Shown here in pieces: positions 56,810-64,000 of a stretch of DNA of 64,000 nucleotides (position 1 is the first letter of the stretch; each line of letters begins with the position of its first letter). Source of the stretch: CBDCVA01 sp965222935 [NCBI: Candidatus Latescibacterota bacterium] (lineage in GTDB: Bacteria > Latescibacterota > CBDCVA01); NCBI GenBank assembly GCA_965222935.1, contig CBDCVA010000002.1, positions 992,001 to 1,056,000 of the forward strand. Reading direction: 5' to 3'. The position numbers were made by a program, and so were the translations under genes. Under the pieces are notes generated by a model. That model worked only from the letters and a program-made list of their open reading frames with translations, was not told the origin of the DNA and made no database searches.

Positions 56810-58408
56810 CTAACCTGGGGTCACATAAGACGTGTCCCAGTCGCCCAGCTTGCGGATGGGGTGGACCGGGTCGGCCAGGCTCGGTTTTCCGGCCCTGACC
56901 CAGGCCTCGATCTCCTCCCGGTGGCCGAGCCGTCGCAGAGCAGTCCAGGACGCTCCGTAGTTGGCGTTCCCCACGTCGCCCCACCAGAAGAATAGGTGTT
57001 CGGCGCCCTTTCCGTAGAGTTCGGCCGCCATGCGTCTGTACTCCTCGGGGCTGATGTCCGCCGGGTTGATATTGGGTGCCAACCGGCACGACGTACCTTG
57101 GGTGAGCGAGACGAAGTAATCGAGCTTGCTCACCTCAGCCCAGGCCTCAGCCTGGTGGTTCAAGTTCGGCAGTGACGTGTAGGGGATCAAGGTGTCGATC
57201 AGCCCCTCGTCGATCCAGGCCTTCACGTCCATGCCGTTGACCAGGTTCTCTTCTTCGCCGCTCATGACGATGGCCGAGACCTCGATCCGCCTCGGACGCC
57301 CCTGCGCCTCACCCGCCTCATCCATCGCCTCACGCACCTCCCGCATGAACTGGGTGAGGGCGCGGGCGCGGTACGACAGCCAACGGCGATCCTTCTCATC
57401 GAGGTCTCGCGGGTCCTGCCCATATTCGGCCTTGAAGCCTTCGATGAGAGGCGGCTCGTACTCCACCAGTGGCGGACGGCGGTTGTACAGGAGACAGATG
57501 CCGTCGATCGGGTAGCCGGCCATCTCCTTGAGCAGCGACACGACCCACCGGCGCGCCTCGGGGTAGGTGTACGCCACGTGGGGCGTCGGGTTGCCGTACC
57601 GGTCCATGCCGCGCCACTCGGGGTGGCCGTCGTAAACGAAACCCCCGTGGTCCCAATGGTCGTGGGAGAGTGGGGTGTGGAAGCCCGAAACGCGATAGCA
57701 GGCGTGAAATTCCAGCCCGATGTCGTGGGTGTGCTCGATTGCGACCTCGAAGGGATCGATGCTGCGTTCCTCGAAACGGCGCCAGTTCTCCGCCGAGCTT
57801 CGGGCCTCCGCGTGGAAGAAGTCATCTAGGCCGTCGTGCGTGCCCACTCTGCCTATCTTGCTGAAGTAGAAGGCGAGATCGCCCATCGCGCCCTCCCAGT
57901 AGATCCGTGAGAAGTCGGAATCTCGGAATGGCTCGATGTGGCGTCGGATCTCCTCCGGGGTCCTCAGACGAAAGAACTCCACGTCGTTGTGCGTGTACAG
58001 GCGGCGGGTGTCGGACCGCTCCCGGTCGGCCAGGAGGTCGGCCACCTGCCAGAAGCTCTCGCCGAGATCCTCCCCTCCCGTCCACCGATCCCACCCTGCG
58101 ACCGGATCCTCCAACGGCTGCGGGAGAACGGGCAATGCCATAACGGAGAAAGTATCATCCCCGCTGAGCTTGATCCGCAGCTCAGGGGAATTTCCCTGGG
58201 TCAGGTACCAGCCTTTCAGTTTCCATGTGCCGATGGAGATGGCGTGCCAGCCCCTGACGCCCGGGCTGTACGTGATCTCAGGCGCGCCGGTCTCCGGTCC
58301 CGCCAGCAGAATGACGCCCCGGAACGTCTCCGTTTCGTACTCGATCATCCGCCAATGGCCGCCAGGGTCTCGGTCCCCGTATCGCCCATCCTGTCCGTCT
58401 CCATTCAT
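56810..58408 (-). CDS. glycosyl-hydrolase-like TIM-barrel protein (GHL10-like)
   Basis: A 532-residue protein. The first ~95 residues are beta-rich, perhaps a binding module. From about residue 140 the sequence reads as a TIM barrel of the glycosyl-hydrolase-like 10 type: HIEPFRDSDFSRIYWEGAMG, a long loop with GLEFHACYRVSGFHTPLSHD, and YPIDGICLLYNRRPP with later EVSAIVMSGEEEN. Several acidic residues could be catalytic, but none can be named with confidence. No signal peptide is seen, so a cytosolic substrate is likely. It lies 54 nt after the first PhyH gene and is probably in the same operon. Confidence 0.7.
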   Translation of the reverse strand: MNGDGQDGRYGDRDPGGHWRMIEYETETFRGVILLAGPETGAPEITYSPGVRGWHAISIGTWKLKGWYLTQGNSPELRIKLSGDDTFSVMALPVLPQPLEDPVAGWDRWTGGEDLGESFWQVADLLADRERSDTRRLYTHNDVEFFRLRTPEEIRRHIEPFRDSDFSRIYWEGAMGDLAFYFSKIGRVGTHDGLDDFFHAEARSSAENWRRFEERSIDPFEVAIEHTHDIGLEFHACYRVSGFHTPLSHDHWDHGGFVYDGHPEWRGMDRYGNPTPHVAYTYPEARRWVVSLLKEMAGYPIDGICLLYNRRPPLVEYEPPLIEGFKAEYGQDPRDLDEKDRRWLSYRARALTQFMREVREAMDEAGEAQGRPRRIEVSAIVMSGEEENLVNGMDVKAWIDEGLIDTLIPYTSLPNLNHQAEAWAEVSKLDYFVSLTQGTSCRLAPNINPADISPEEYRRMAAELYGKGAEHLFFWWGDVGNANYGASWTALRRLGHREEIEAWVRAGKPSLADPVHPIRKLGDWDTSYVTPG

Positions 58409-58462
58409 CGATTCGTGATGCTGTCGAACCCGCCGGGGTCTGGGTGATGCACCATCCCGTCG

Positions 58463-59224
58463 CTAGGGCGATCTCAGGGGGAAGGGCCTCTTATGCCCCT
58501 CGTGATTCCCATCGGGGTCCTCGCCGCGCACCAGGACGCCGTTGTATTTCCGCCCCAGCGAGCTTTCGCTGACCACCTTGACCGAGGTGGGCACGTACCG
58601 GATGGTCATTCCGCGGCGCCGGCGCGTCGAGCGGTTGGGGAGGCTGCCATGGATCAGGGCACCGTGGTGCAGCGAAATCTCTCCGGCTTTCACGATGAAG
58701 TCCACGGCGCTCTCCTCCTCCGCCTCGGTGACGGGAACCTCCTGATCGATGCTCAGAAGGTTCGCCTCGTCGCCGGACTTGCCGTGCTCCCGAATCCCGT
58801 CTATGTGCGTTCCCGGGATCACTCGCATGCAGCCGTTTTCGCGGTCGCTGTCGTCGATGGCGTACCACGCCGTCATGGCGAAGGGGGGTTCCAGTCCCCA
58901 ATACGTCACGTCCTGGTGCCACGCGACGAACTTCCCGTCCCCCCCGTACTTGCAAAAGCAATGGGTCGCCAGAATGGCGATGTCCGGTCCAATCAACGCT
59001 TCGACGCAATCCAGGATCTTCGGGTGCGTCGCCACCTCCCAGAGGAATTCCTGGTCGAAGTGTCGATCGAGCAGCCCGATGCGGCATTTCTCCTGTCCTT
59101 CGGCCGCCTCGAGCGCATCGAACAGGCTTCGGCATCGCTCCGCCCCCACCTCGTCGACTATGGGGACCGGCACCACGAAGCCGTCCCGCTCGTACGCCTC
59201 AACTTGCGCTTTGCTAAGCGACAT
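58463..59224 (-). CDS. phytanoyl-CoA dioxygenase (PhyH) family protein 1
   Basis: A 253-residue Fe(II)/2-oxoglutarate dioxygenase. The iron facial triad is visible as WHQDVTYW (HxD) and ALIHGSLPNRS (distal His), with an Arg shortly after for 2-oxoglutarate. It aligns along its whole length with the next gene product, roughly 65-70 % identical by eye. Family members hydroxylate diverse small molecules. GAGGGG lies 7 nt before the ATG at 59224. It is the third of three PhyH genes on this strand. Confidence 0.9.
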   Translation of the reverse strand: MSLSKAQVEAYERDGFVVPVPIVDEVGAERCRSLFDALEAAEGQEKCRIGLLDRHFDQEFLWEVATHPKILDCVEALIGPDIAILATHCFCKYGGDGKFVAWHQDVTYWGLEPPFAMTAWYAIDDSDRENGCMRVIPGTHIDGIREHGKSGDEANLLSIDQEVPVTEAEEESAVDFIVKAGEISLHHGALIHGSLPNRSTRRRRGMTIRYVPTSVKVVSESSLGRKYNGVLVRGEDPDGNHEGHKRPFPLRSP

Positions 59225-59327
59225 GTCTCTACCCCTCAACCGTCTCGGCTCGATATGGCATCGAAGTTCGATAGTCGTTTCAAAATCGGCCTCGCGCGGG
59301 CATGACCGGTGGTCTTCTGGTTCACGG

Positions 59328-60089
59328 CTAAAGCGATTGCAGCGGGAAAGGCATCGGGTGTTCCGAGTAGTTCCCGTCAGGGTCCTCGCCCCGGACGAGC
59401 ACCCCGGTGAAAGGCACCCCCAGCGAGCTCGCCGAGGCCACCTTGACCCCCGTCGGAAGGTAAGGGACCGTCAACCCGCAGCGGCGGCGCGTCGAGCGAT
59501 TGGGGAGACTGCCGTGGACCACCGTGCCGTGGTGCAGCGACATCTCCCCGGCCCTCAGAATGAGGTCTGCGGCGCTCCCCTCCTCCGCTTCGGTGACGGG
59601 GATCTCCTGGTTGATGCTCAAGAGGTTCCCGTCCTGGTCGGCCTTGCCGTGCTCTCGAATCCCGTCCTGATGCGTTCCGGGGATCACGCGCATGCAGCCG
59701 TTTTCGCGGTCGCTGTCGTCGATGGCGAGCCACGCCGACACCGCGAACGGCGGCTCCAGTCCCCAGTACGTCACGTCCTGGTGCCACGCCACGAACTTCT
59801 CCTGCTGGCCGTACTTGCAGAAGAAGTGGGATGCCAGCAGTGCGATATCCGGTCCGATGAGGGCTTCCATGCAGTCCAGGACCTTCGGGTGGGTCGCCAA
59901 CTCCCAGATGAAGGATTCCTTGAAGTGATAATCCGTCAGGCTGTTGGAAGCCGTCTCCCGCCCAAGCCGCGCCTCCAGTTCATCGAAGAGGTTCCGGTAG
60001 CGCGCCACCTCCGCTTCCGCCAGCACCGGGATCGGCGCCAGGAAGCCGTCCCTCTCGAACCTCTCGACCTGCTCCGGGGTCAGCGGCAT
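59328..60089 (-). CDS. phytanoyl-CoA dioxygenase (PhyH) family protein 2
   Basis: A second 253-residue PhyH protein, close to its downstream neighbour. The triad is WHQDVTYW and TVVHGSLPNRS. The same ASHFFCKYG and SDRENGCMRVIPGTH blocks appear in both copies, showing recent tandem duplication. It lies 12 nt after the third PhyH gene, in the same orientation. The substrate is unknown; a shared pathway with the oxidoreductases and the IolD gene nearby is inference. Confidence 0.9.
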   Translation of the reverse strand: MPLTPEQVERFERDGFLAPIPVLAEAEVARYRNLFDELEARLGRETASNSLTDYHFKESFIWELATHPKVLDCMEALIGPDIALLASHFFCKYGQQEKFVAWHQDVTYWGLEPPFAVSAWLAIDDSDRENGCMRVIPGTHQDGIREHGKADQDGNLLSINQEIPVTEAEEGSAADLILRAGEMSLHHGTVVHGSLPNRSTRRRCGLTVPYLPTGVKVASASSLGVPFTGVLVRGEDPDGNYSEHPMPFPLQSL

Positions 60090-60101
60090 GTCATCCCCTT
60101 C

Positions 60102-60842
60102 TCAATCGTTCAGACTCGGCATGGAATCGAACCCCAGAAGCCGCTTCAACGTCGGCGTCGCGCGGGCGATGACCTCCCCGGAGATCAGCCGGGAGTGGTC
60201 CTGCTGCGGCTTGATGATCGCGCGGCAGAAGAAGCCCAGGAGCCCCACGCGCACGCGGTCGGTGCGGTTGGGCGCAGCGGCGTGCCACAACGCACCGTTC
60301 ATGATGGACACGGAGCCTTTGGGGCCCGTGAGCCGCGCCTCGCCGTCGTAGTGGGCGTCGCACTCCGGCAGTTCAACGAGGCGCCTGTGGCTGCCGGGAA
60401 CGACGCGCGTCGCGCCGTTTTCGAGCGTGAAGTCATCGAGAAACCAGATGCTGTTGACGACGATCGGAAAGGCGGGGCGCGGCGTCGGCAATTGGGGTAT
60501 GTGCTGGTCCACGTGCATGCTGCTGTCGATTCCACCGGCCTTGATGATGTTCGCGGTGAATGAGCTGAGCGTGCAGTTCGCCCCGAGCAGGTACTCCATG
60601 GCCGCCAGGATTCGCGGATGCTGGATGGCCCGCTCGAACGGCTCGCCCTTGTTCACCAGATTCCAGACGCGCTGGCTCCCGACGGTAGGGCGATGGGCCC
60701 ACTCGCGCCCCAGAGCCCGATCCTTCTCTGCCAGGGAAAGCGAGAGCTCCCGCAGCTCGTCGATTTCCTCCGGCATGATGACGTCTTCGAACAGGACAAA
60801 ACCCCGTTCATCGAGCTCGGATTTCTCCCATTCCGTCAGCAT
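60102..60842 (-). CDS. phytanoyl-CoA dioxygenase (PhyH) family protein 3 (divergent)
   Basis: A 246-residue PhyH protein, clearly less related to the other two. The iron motif is MHVDQHIPQ (HxD), the distal His is in ALWHAAAPNRT, and a following Arg would bind 2-oxoglutarate. FLDDFTLENGATRVVPGSH corresponds to the conserved RENGCxRVIPGTH block. It is the first PhyH gene of the leftward set, 156 nt after the carrier gene. The divergence suggests a different substrate or step. Confidence 0.9.
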   Translation of the reverse strand: MLTEWEKSELDERGFVLFEDVIMPEEIDELRELSLSLAEKDRALGREWAHRPTVGSQRVWNLVNKGEPFERAIQHPRILAAMEYLLGANCTLSSFTANIIKAGGIDSSMHVDQHIPQLPTPRPAFPIVVNSIWFLDDFTLENGATRVVPGSHRRLVELPECDAHYDGEARLTGPKGSVSIMNGALWHAAAPNRTDRVRVGLLGFFCRAIIKPQQDHSRLISGEVIARATPTLKRLLGFDSMPSLND

Positions 60843-60998
60843 CGGCCCCTCTTGCTCCAGTCACGCCCTGATCGCACCCTGGCTTTTCTGCAGGTTGTCC
60901 GCGGCCTTTGCCGCCCATCCTGCTCGAATTTGAGGCCCGGAGAGGTCCGGCGCAAGAGGGTTGCATCCGGAACGCACACCGAACGCCCGGAGGCCTTG

Positions 60999-62207
60999 TC
61001 ATACCCTCCGCCGCGTGAGCGGGAAGATCAGGGCCAGCCAGGCACCCGCTGCCAGAAGCGCGATGTGCGCGTAGGCGCCCGCCACGGCGAGACCGAGCAT
61101 CTCCGCAAGCTTGATGAACCCACCTGTGCCGCCTTTGCTGAACCGGTAGCCGGCGAAATCGATGATCTGCTTCGCGCGGTAGCGCGCATCGAAGGAGAGG
61201 GGAATGTACAGGAGCTCCTTGGCGATGCGGAAGATCGAGTAGTCGAACGCCTTGAAGAGCAGGAGAGCGAGCCCGGCCGCCGCGAGCGAGGGCAGGGCGA
61301 TGAACGCCGCGCAGGCGCCGATGTGGATCAGTGGGATGATCGCGTGGATGACCCGGACGGGCACGAGCCGGAGTACGAACGGGGCAACGACGAACTGCAA
61401 GAACAGGGCGGCGCTGTTGAGCTTCGCATAGAATCGCCCGGAGTAAGCCGTCTGGGCGTCGTTCTCGGGGATGACGTCGTACAGGATCGTCTGAAAGTTC
61501 AGGCTGAGGGCGGTCGAAACCACCTGCGTCGCGATCACGAGCCCGAGAAGCGTCGGGAGAAGGCGGTTCGCCTTGAACAGCTTGAGGCCCAGATGCCCCG
61601 ATCTCCCGCCCTCTTCCTGCGGCGCGGGCCGAGGTTCGCCGGAGCGGGCGTAGGCGAGGTCGGATAGAAGCGCCGCCGGCACCATTGACCCCGCTGCAAA
61701 CAGGAGCATCGTCTCGGTCCCTAAAGGCTCGGCCAGGGCCCCCACCAACAGGCCTCCCGCGATGGCCCCCAGGGTCGCAATGCCCAGGAGCAGGCCCTCG
61801 AGCTTCTTGGCGGAGGTTTCGCTCAGGCTGCTGTTCACAAACGACCAGTACTGCTCGATCAACAGGACCACATACACCTCCCGAACGACGTAGAGCACCC
61901 CCGTGGCGAGTTTCGAACCGCTGCGTACCGCCAGATAGCAACCCCCGATGGCGAGCGCCGAAAGGAGCATCGTGACCAGGAGCGAGCGGCGGGGTCCGAT
62001 CCGCGAGAGCAGCCTGCCGTAGAAGATGACAGCCACGATCACACCGACGGGCACCGCGGCCATGACCACGGGCAGATTCTCGGGGCCGTATGCGGCCTTG
62101 AAGAGCGTATTCGATGCGCTGCGGATGAACTCGTATCCGCACAAGAGCGCGCTCGCCGAACCCGCGATGGGTAGCACGGCCCAGAAGTGTTGTCGCGGAA
62201 TATTCAT
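60999..62207 (-). CDS. NTT/Npt1-Npt2-like membrane carrier
   Basis: A 402-residue integral membrane protein with about 11-12 hydrophobic segments. It resembles bacterial relatives of the ATP/ADP translocase (Npt) family: REVYVVLLIEQYWSFVNSS in the first half, and FRIAKELLYIPLSFDARYRA with KQIIDFAGYRFSKGGTGG in the second. Family members in intracellular bacteria exchange nucleotides; free-living homologues are of unknown role. It has its own promoter candidate and is divergent from iolD. It could import a substrate for the neighbouring enzymes. Confidence 0.82.
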   Translation of the reverse strand: MNIPRQHFWAVLPIAGSASALLCGYEFIRSASNTLFKAAYGPENLPVVMAAVPVGVIVAVIFYGRLLSRIGPRRSLLVTMLLSALAIGGCYLAVRSGSKLATGVLYVVREVYVVLLIEQYWSFVNSSLSETSAKKLEGLLLGIATLGAIAGGLLVGALAEPLGTETMLLFAAGSMVPAALLSDLAYARSGEPRPAPQEEGGRSGHLGLKLFKANRLLPTLLGLVIATQVVSTALSLNFQTILYDVIPENDAQTAYSGRFYAKLNSAALFLQFVVAPFVLRLVPVRVIHAIIPLIHIGACAAFIALPSLAAAGLALLLFKAFDYSIFRIAKELLYIPLSFDARYRAKQIIDFAGYRFSKGGTGGFIKLAEMLGLAVAGAYAHIALLAAGAWLALIFPLTRRRV

Positions 62208-62319
62208 GCCCGGGGTTCCCGGAGGCTGTGCTGTAACGGCGCCCGGAGGTCTGTGACAACCTCAAGGATGATGGTGCCGATGATGTGCTCCCCGGCGAGA
62301 CCGCCTTGGGTGCGCAAGG

Positions 62320-62348
62320 AAAGTAGAACGCGCCGATCTAATTGTCAG
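62320..62348 (-). promoter_or_regulatory. candidate promoter of the carrier gene
   Basis: Minus-strand CTGACA (62348-62343) and TACTTT (62325-62320), spacing 17 nt, lie about 115 nt upstream of the carrier start codon. The -10 box is a poor match. Confidence 0.35.
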
Positions 62349-62384
62349 CCCCCGTGAGGTTGAAAACTGCCCTCTCAGCTCGTA

Positions 62385-62429
62385 CACCGGTGCATTGACA
62401 CCGGTGGCGACGCCGCGTTATTCTATAAT
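62385..62429 (+). promoter_or_regulatory. candidate iolD promoter with two CACCGGTG palindromes
   Basis: TTGACA (62395-62400) is followed after 18 nt by TATTCT (62419-62424) and shortly by TATAAT (62424-62429). The perfect 8-bp palindrome CACCGGTG occurs twice, at 62385-62392 and 62399-62406, flanking and overlapping the -35 box, 14 bp apart. This looks like a regulated promoter for the rightward iolD gene. The remaining part of the 62208-62595 gap holds no gene. Confidence 0.5.
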
Positions 62430-62531
62430 ATCCGCGTTGACTATGCACCAGCATTGGAGGATAGACTCCTGGGGCCAACGACGGAACGCTCAGGATGGGA
62501 ACAAAATAGGAGCTTCCCCTTGATGTTCTGC

Positions 62532-62547
62532 GGATCAACGTTGATCC
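62532..62547 (+). promoter_or_regulatory. 16-bp perfect palindrome, LacI-family operator-like
   Basis: GGATCAACGTTGATCC is a perfect palindrome with a central CG, the form bound by LacI/PurR-type repressors. It lies between the candidate promoter and the iolD start, about 50 nt before the ATG, where repressor binding would block transcription. The regulator is not encoded in the window. Confidence 0.45.
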
Positions 62548-62595
62548 AGGGGTCGATTCCATGCCGATAGAAAATGAAGCAAGGAGGCCGTGAGA

Positions 62596-64000
62596 ATGTC
62601 GGGAACGAACGGTCGGAAGACGGTCCGCTTGACCATGGCTCAGGCGGTGGTCAAGTACCTGCAAGTCCAGCACAGCGAACGCGACGGTGTGACGCGCCGC
62701 CTCATCCCCGCCATATTCGGGATCTTTGGCCACGGCAATGTGGCCGGGCTGGGCCAGGCGCTCCATGAAGTTGGCCGCGACCTGCCCTACTACCAACCGT
62801 GCAATGAGCAATCGATGGTCCATACCGCAAGCGGCTTTGCCAGGGCGAACTTCCGGCTGGCTACCCTGGCTTGCACCTCGTCCATAGGCCCCGGCGCTAC
62901 GAATATGATCACCGGCGCTGCGACGGCGACCATTAATCGCCTGCCAGTGCTTTTATTGCCATCGGATCACTACGCGTCACGGCGCCAGGACCCCGTGTTG
63001 CAGCAACTGGAGCACCCGATCTCCGGGGACGTGAGCGTCACCGATTGCTTCCGTCCGGTCAGCCGTTTCTTCGACCGCATCTCACGTCCCGAACAATTGC
63101 TCACCGCCTTGCCCGAAGCCATGCGCGTGCTGACGGACCCGGCCGAGACCGGTGTCGTGACCCTGGCGTTGCCGCAGGATGTGCAGGCGGAGGCCTACGA
63201 CTATCCGGCCCATCTCTTCGAGCGGCGCATCTGGCATGTGGAGCGCCGGTTACCGGATCCGAAGCGCGTTGACGCGGCGGTAACCCTGCTCAAGGAGGCG
63301 GAGCGCCCTGCGATCATCGCCGGCGGCGGCGTGCATCACGCCGAGGCGTGGGAGGCGCTTGAGACCTTCTCCGAGGCGTTCGGCATTCCAGTGGGCGAGA
63401 CCTTCGTCGGCAGGGGTTCGATCCGTAACGGCTCGCCGCTCCTGCTAGGCGGGCATGGCGTCACCGGCTCACCTTCCGCGGCAAAGATCATGAGTCAGGC
63501 CGACCTGGTGATCTGCGTGGGGACGCGGCTGACCGATTTCACCACGGGTTCCCATTCGGCCTTTCAGCATCCGGACGTGAAATTCATCAGCATCAACGTG
63601 TGCGGGCACGATGCCCACAAGCAGGGCGCCACCCCGATCATCGCCGACGCTCGTGAGGCATTGCGAGCCCTCACGGGTGCGGCGAAAGCGGCTGGATTGA
63701 AGCCGGACGCCCGTTATCTGGACGAGATTTCTGCGGCCAGGAGGGAGTGGGAAACGCAGCTCGCCCAGGAAGTGTACCGCCAGATCCCCGAAGAGGCGAT
63801 GAGCCAGGGACAGGTCATCGGCGTGCTCAATGACGAGGCGCAGGCGGGGGACACCATCATCGCGGCCGCCGGCGGCCCCCCCGGAGACCTTCACAAGCTG
63901 TGGGATGCGAGCCGCGGCCGGGCCTGTCACATCGAGTTCGGTTTTTCGTGTATGGGCTACGAACTGCCGGCTGGACTGGGCGTGCGCATGGCTCAGCCGG
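62596..64000 (+). CDS. iolD: 3D-(3,5/4)-trihydroxycyclohexane-1,2-dione hydrolase, partial at window end
   Basis: The open frame runs 468 codons to the end of the window without a stop; IolD proteins are usually about 620-640 residues. It is a TPP-dependent enzyme of the acetolactate-synthase fold. The N-terminal YQPCNEQSMVHTASGFA carries the TPP-activating Glu, and GPGATNMITGAATATINRL and LLPSDHYASRRQDPVLQQLE are typical of IolD. It opens the ring of the diketo-cyclitol in myo-inositol breakdown. AGGAGG lies 8 nt before the ATG. It is preceded by palindromic operator-like sites and may be the first gene of an inositol operon that continues beyond the window. Confidence 0.92.
   Translation, partial: MSGTNGRKTVRLTMAQAVVKYLQVQHSERDGVTRRLIPAIFGIFGHGNVAGLGQALHEVGRDLPYYQPCNEQSMVHTASGFARANFRLATLACTSSIGPGATNMITGAATATINRLPVLLLPSDHYASRRQDPVLQQLEHPISGDVSVTDCFRPVSRFFDRISRPEQLLTALPEAMRVLTDPAETGVVTLALPQDVQAEAYDYPAHLFERRIWHVERRLPDPKRVDAAVTLLKEAERPAIIAGGGVHHAEAWEALETFSEAFGIPVGETFVGRGSIRNGSPLLLGGHGVTGSPSAAKIMSQADLVICVGTRLTDFTTGSHSAFQHPDVKFISINVCGHDAHKQGATPIIADAREALRALTGAAKAAGLKPDARYLDEISAARREWETQLAQEVYRQIPEEAMSQGQVIGVLNDEAQAGDTIIAAAGGPPGDLHKLWDASRGRACHIEFGFSCMGYELPAGLGVRMAQP

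Noticed and set aside
62395-62429. TTGACA paired with the perfect TATAAT at 62424
   Set aside because: The spacing is 23 nt, too long for sigma70; the overlapping TATTCT at 18 nt is the better -10 candidate.

Overview
This is a high-GC (roughly 60-65 %), densely coded bacterial chromosome segment with no rRNA, transposase, phage or plasmid functions. The organism is a diderm: it has PorV/PorQ-like outer-membrane proteins, a cytochrome-barrel ending in an aromatic residue, many lipoproteins and a FlgD-like C-terminal module. Together with tandem Gfo/Idh/MocA, PIG-L, creatininase-family and phytanoyl-CoA dioxygenase genes, this suggests an uncultured lineage in or near the FCB group, of the Latescibacterota/Poribacteria/Eisenbacteria kind. 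That placement is inference from gene content; nothing in the window fixes the taxonomy.

Layout. 0-4.6 kb: a NYN-domain protein, then two PIG-L deacetylase paralogues and a PHP phosphoesterase. 4.7-11.4 kb: a leftward chaperone operon hrcA-grpE-dnaK-dnaJ-prmA-HIT driven by a clear sigma70-type promoter but without a visible CIRCE element. 11.4-16 kb: a creatininase-family hydrolase, a GGDEF-PilZ c-di-GMP protein, a DUF4159-like protein and endonuclease III. 16-19.3 kb: a leftward respiratory operon encoding a dihaem c-type cytochrome fused to a probable outer-membrane barrel, a Rieske protein and a cytochrome b carrying a C-terminal cytochrome c domain. 19.4-24.3 kb: a rightward operon with two Gfo/Idh/MocA oxidoreductases, an orphan PEP-synthase-type ATP-binding domain and an MBL hydrolase, behind a promoter bracketed by 17-bp direct repeats.

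24.4-29.4 kb: tRNA-Leu(UAG)-tig-clpP-clpX-serA. 29.7-33.0 kb: selA-selB, the selenocysteine decoding genes, without selC or selD in view. 33.1-49.3 kb: a very long leftward series starting with lepA-lepB-hemW-serS and running into envelope genes: a truncated LPS-type kinase, a glycosyltransferase, a BNR/FlgD-like protein, two PorV-like proteins, a site-2 protease, three NTF2-like lipoproteins, a divergent polysaccharide deacetylase, a DUF2064 glycosyltransferase and a carboxypeptidase-regulatory-like lipoprotein, closed by an intrinsic terminator. This stretch carries decayed pieces (a frame-disrupted sorting-domain gene, a kinase fragment, a Crp C-terminal remnant) and a 227-bp near-identical duplication.

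49.4-53.9 kb: a DUF2723 membrane glycosyltransferase with TPRs, an unknown exported protein and a metzincin-like lipoprotein. 53.9-64 kb: one solitary type I-E-like CRISPR repeat, then a catabolic neighbourhood: MDR oxidoreductase with a small coupled ORF, PmoA-like (DUF6807) protein, a Tag-like glycosylase, a glycosyl-hydrolase-like TIM-barrel protein, three phytanoyl-CoA dioxygenase paralogues, an NTT/Npt-like carrier and, divergently, an iolD gene that runs off the window and has operator-like palindromes in its leader.

The recurring theme is tandem paralogy (PIG-L x2, Gfo/Idh x2, PorV x2, NTF2 lipoprotein x3, PhyH x3) in modules that look built to process modified sugars or cyclitols and other small organic substrates.
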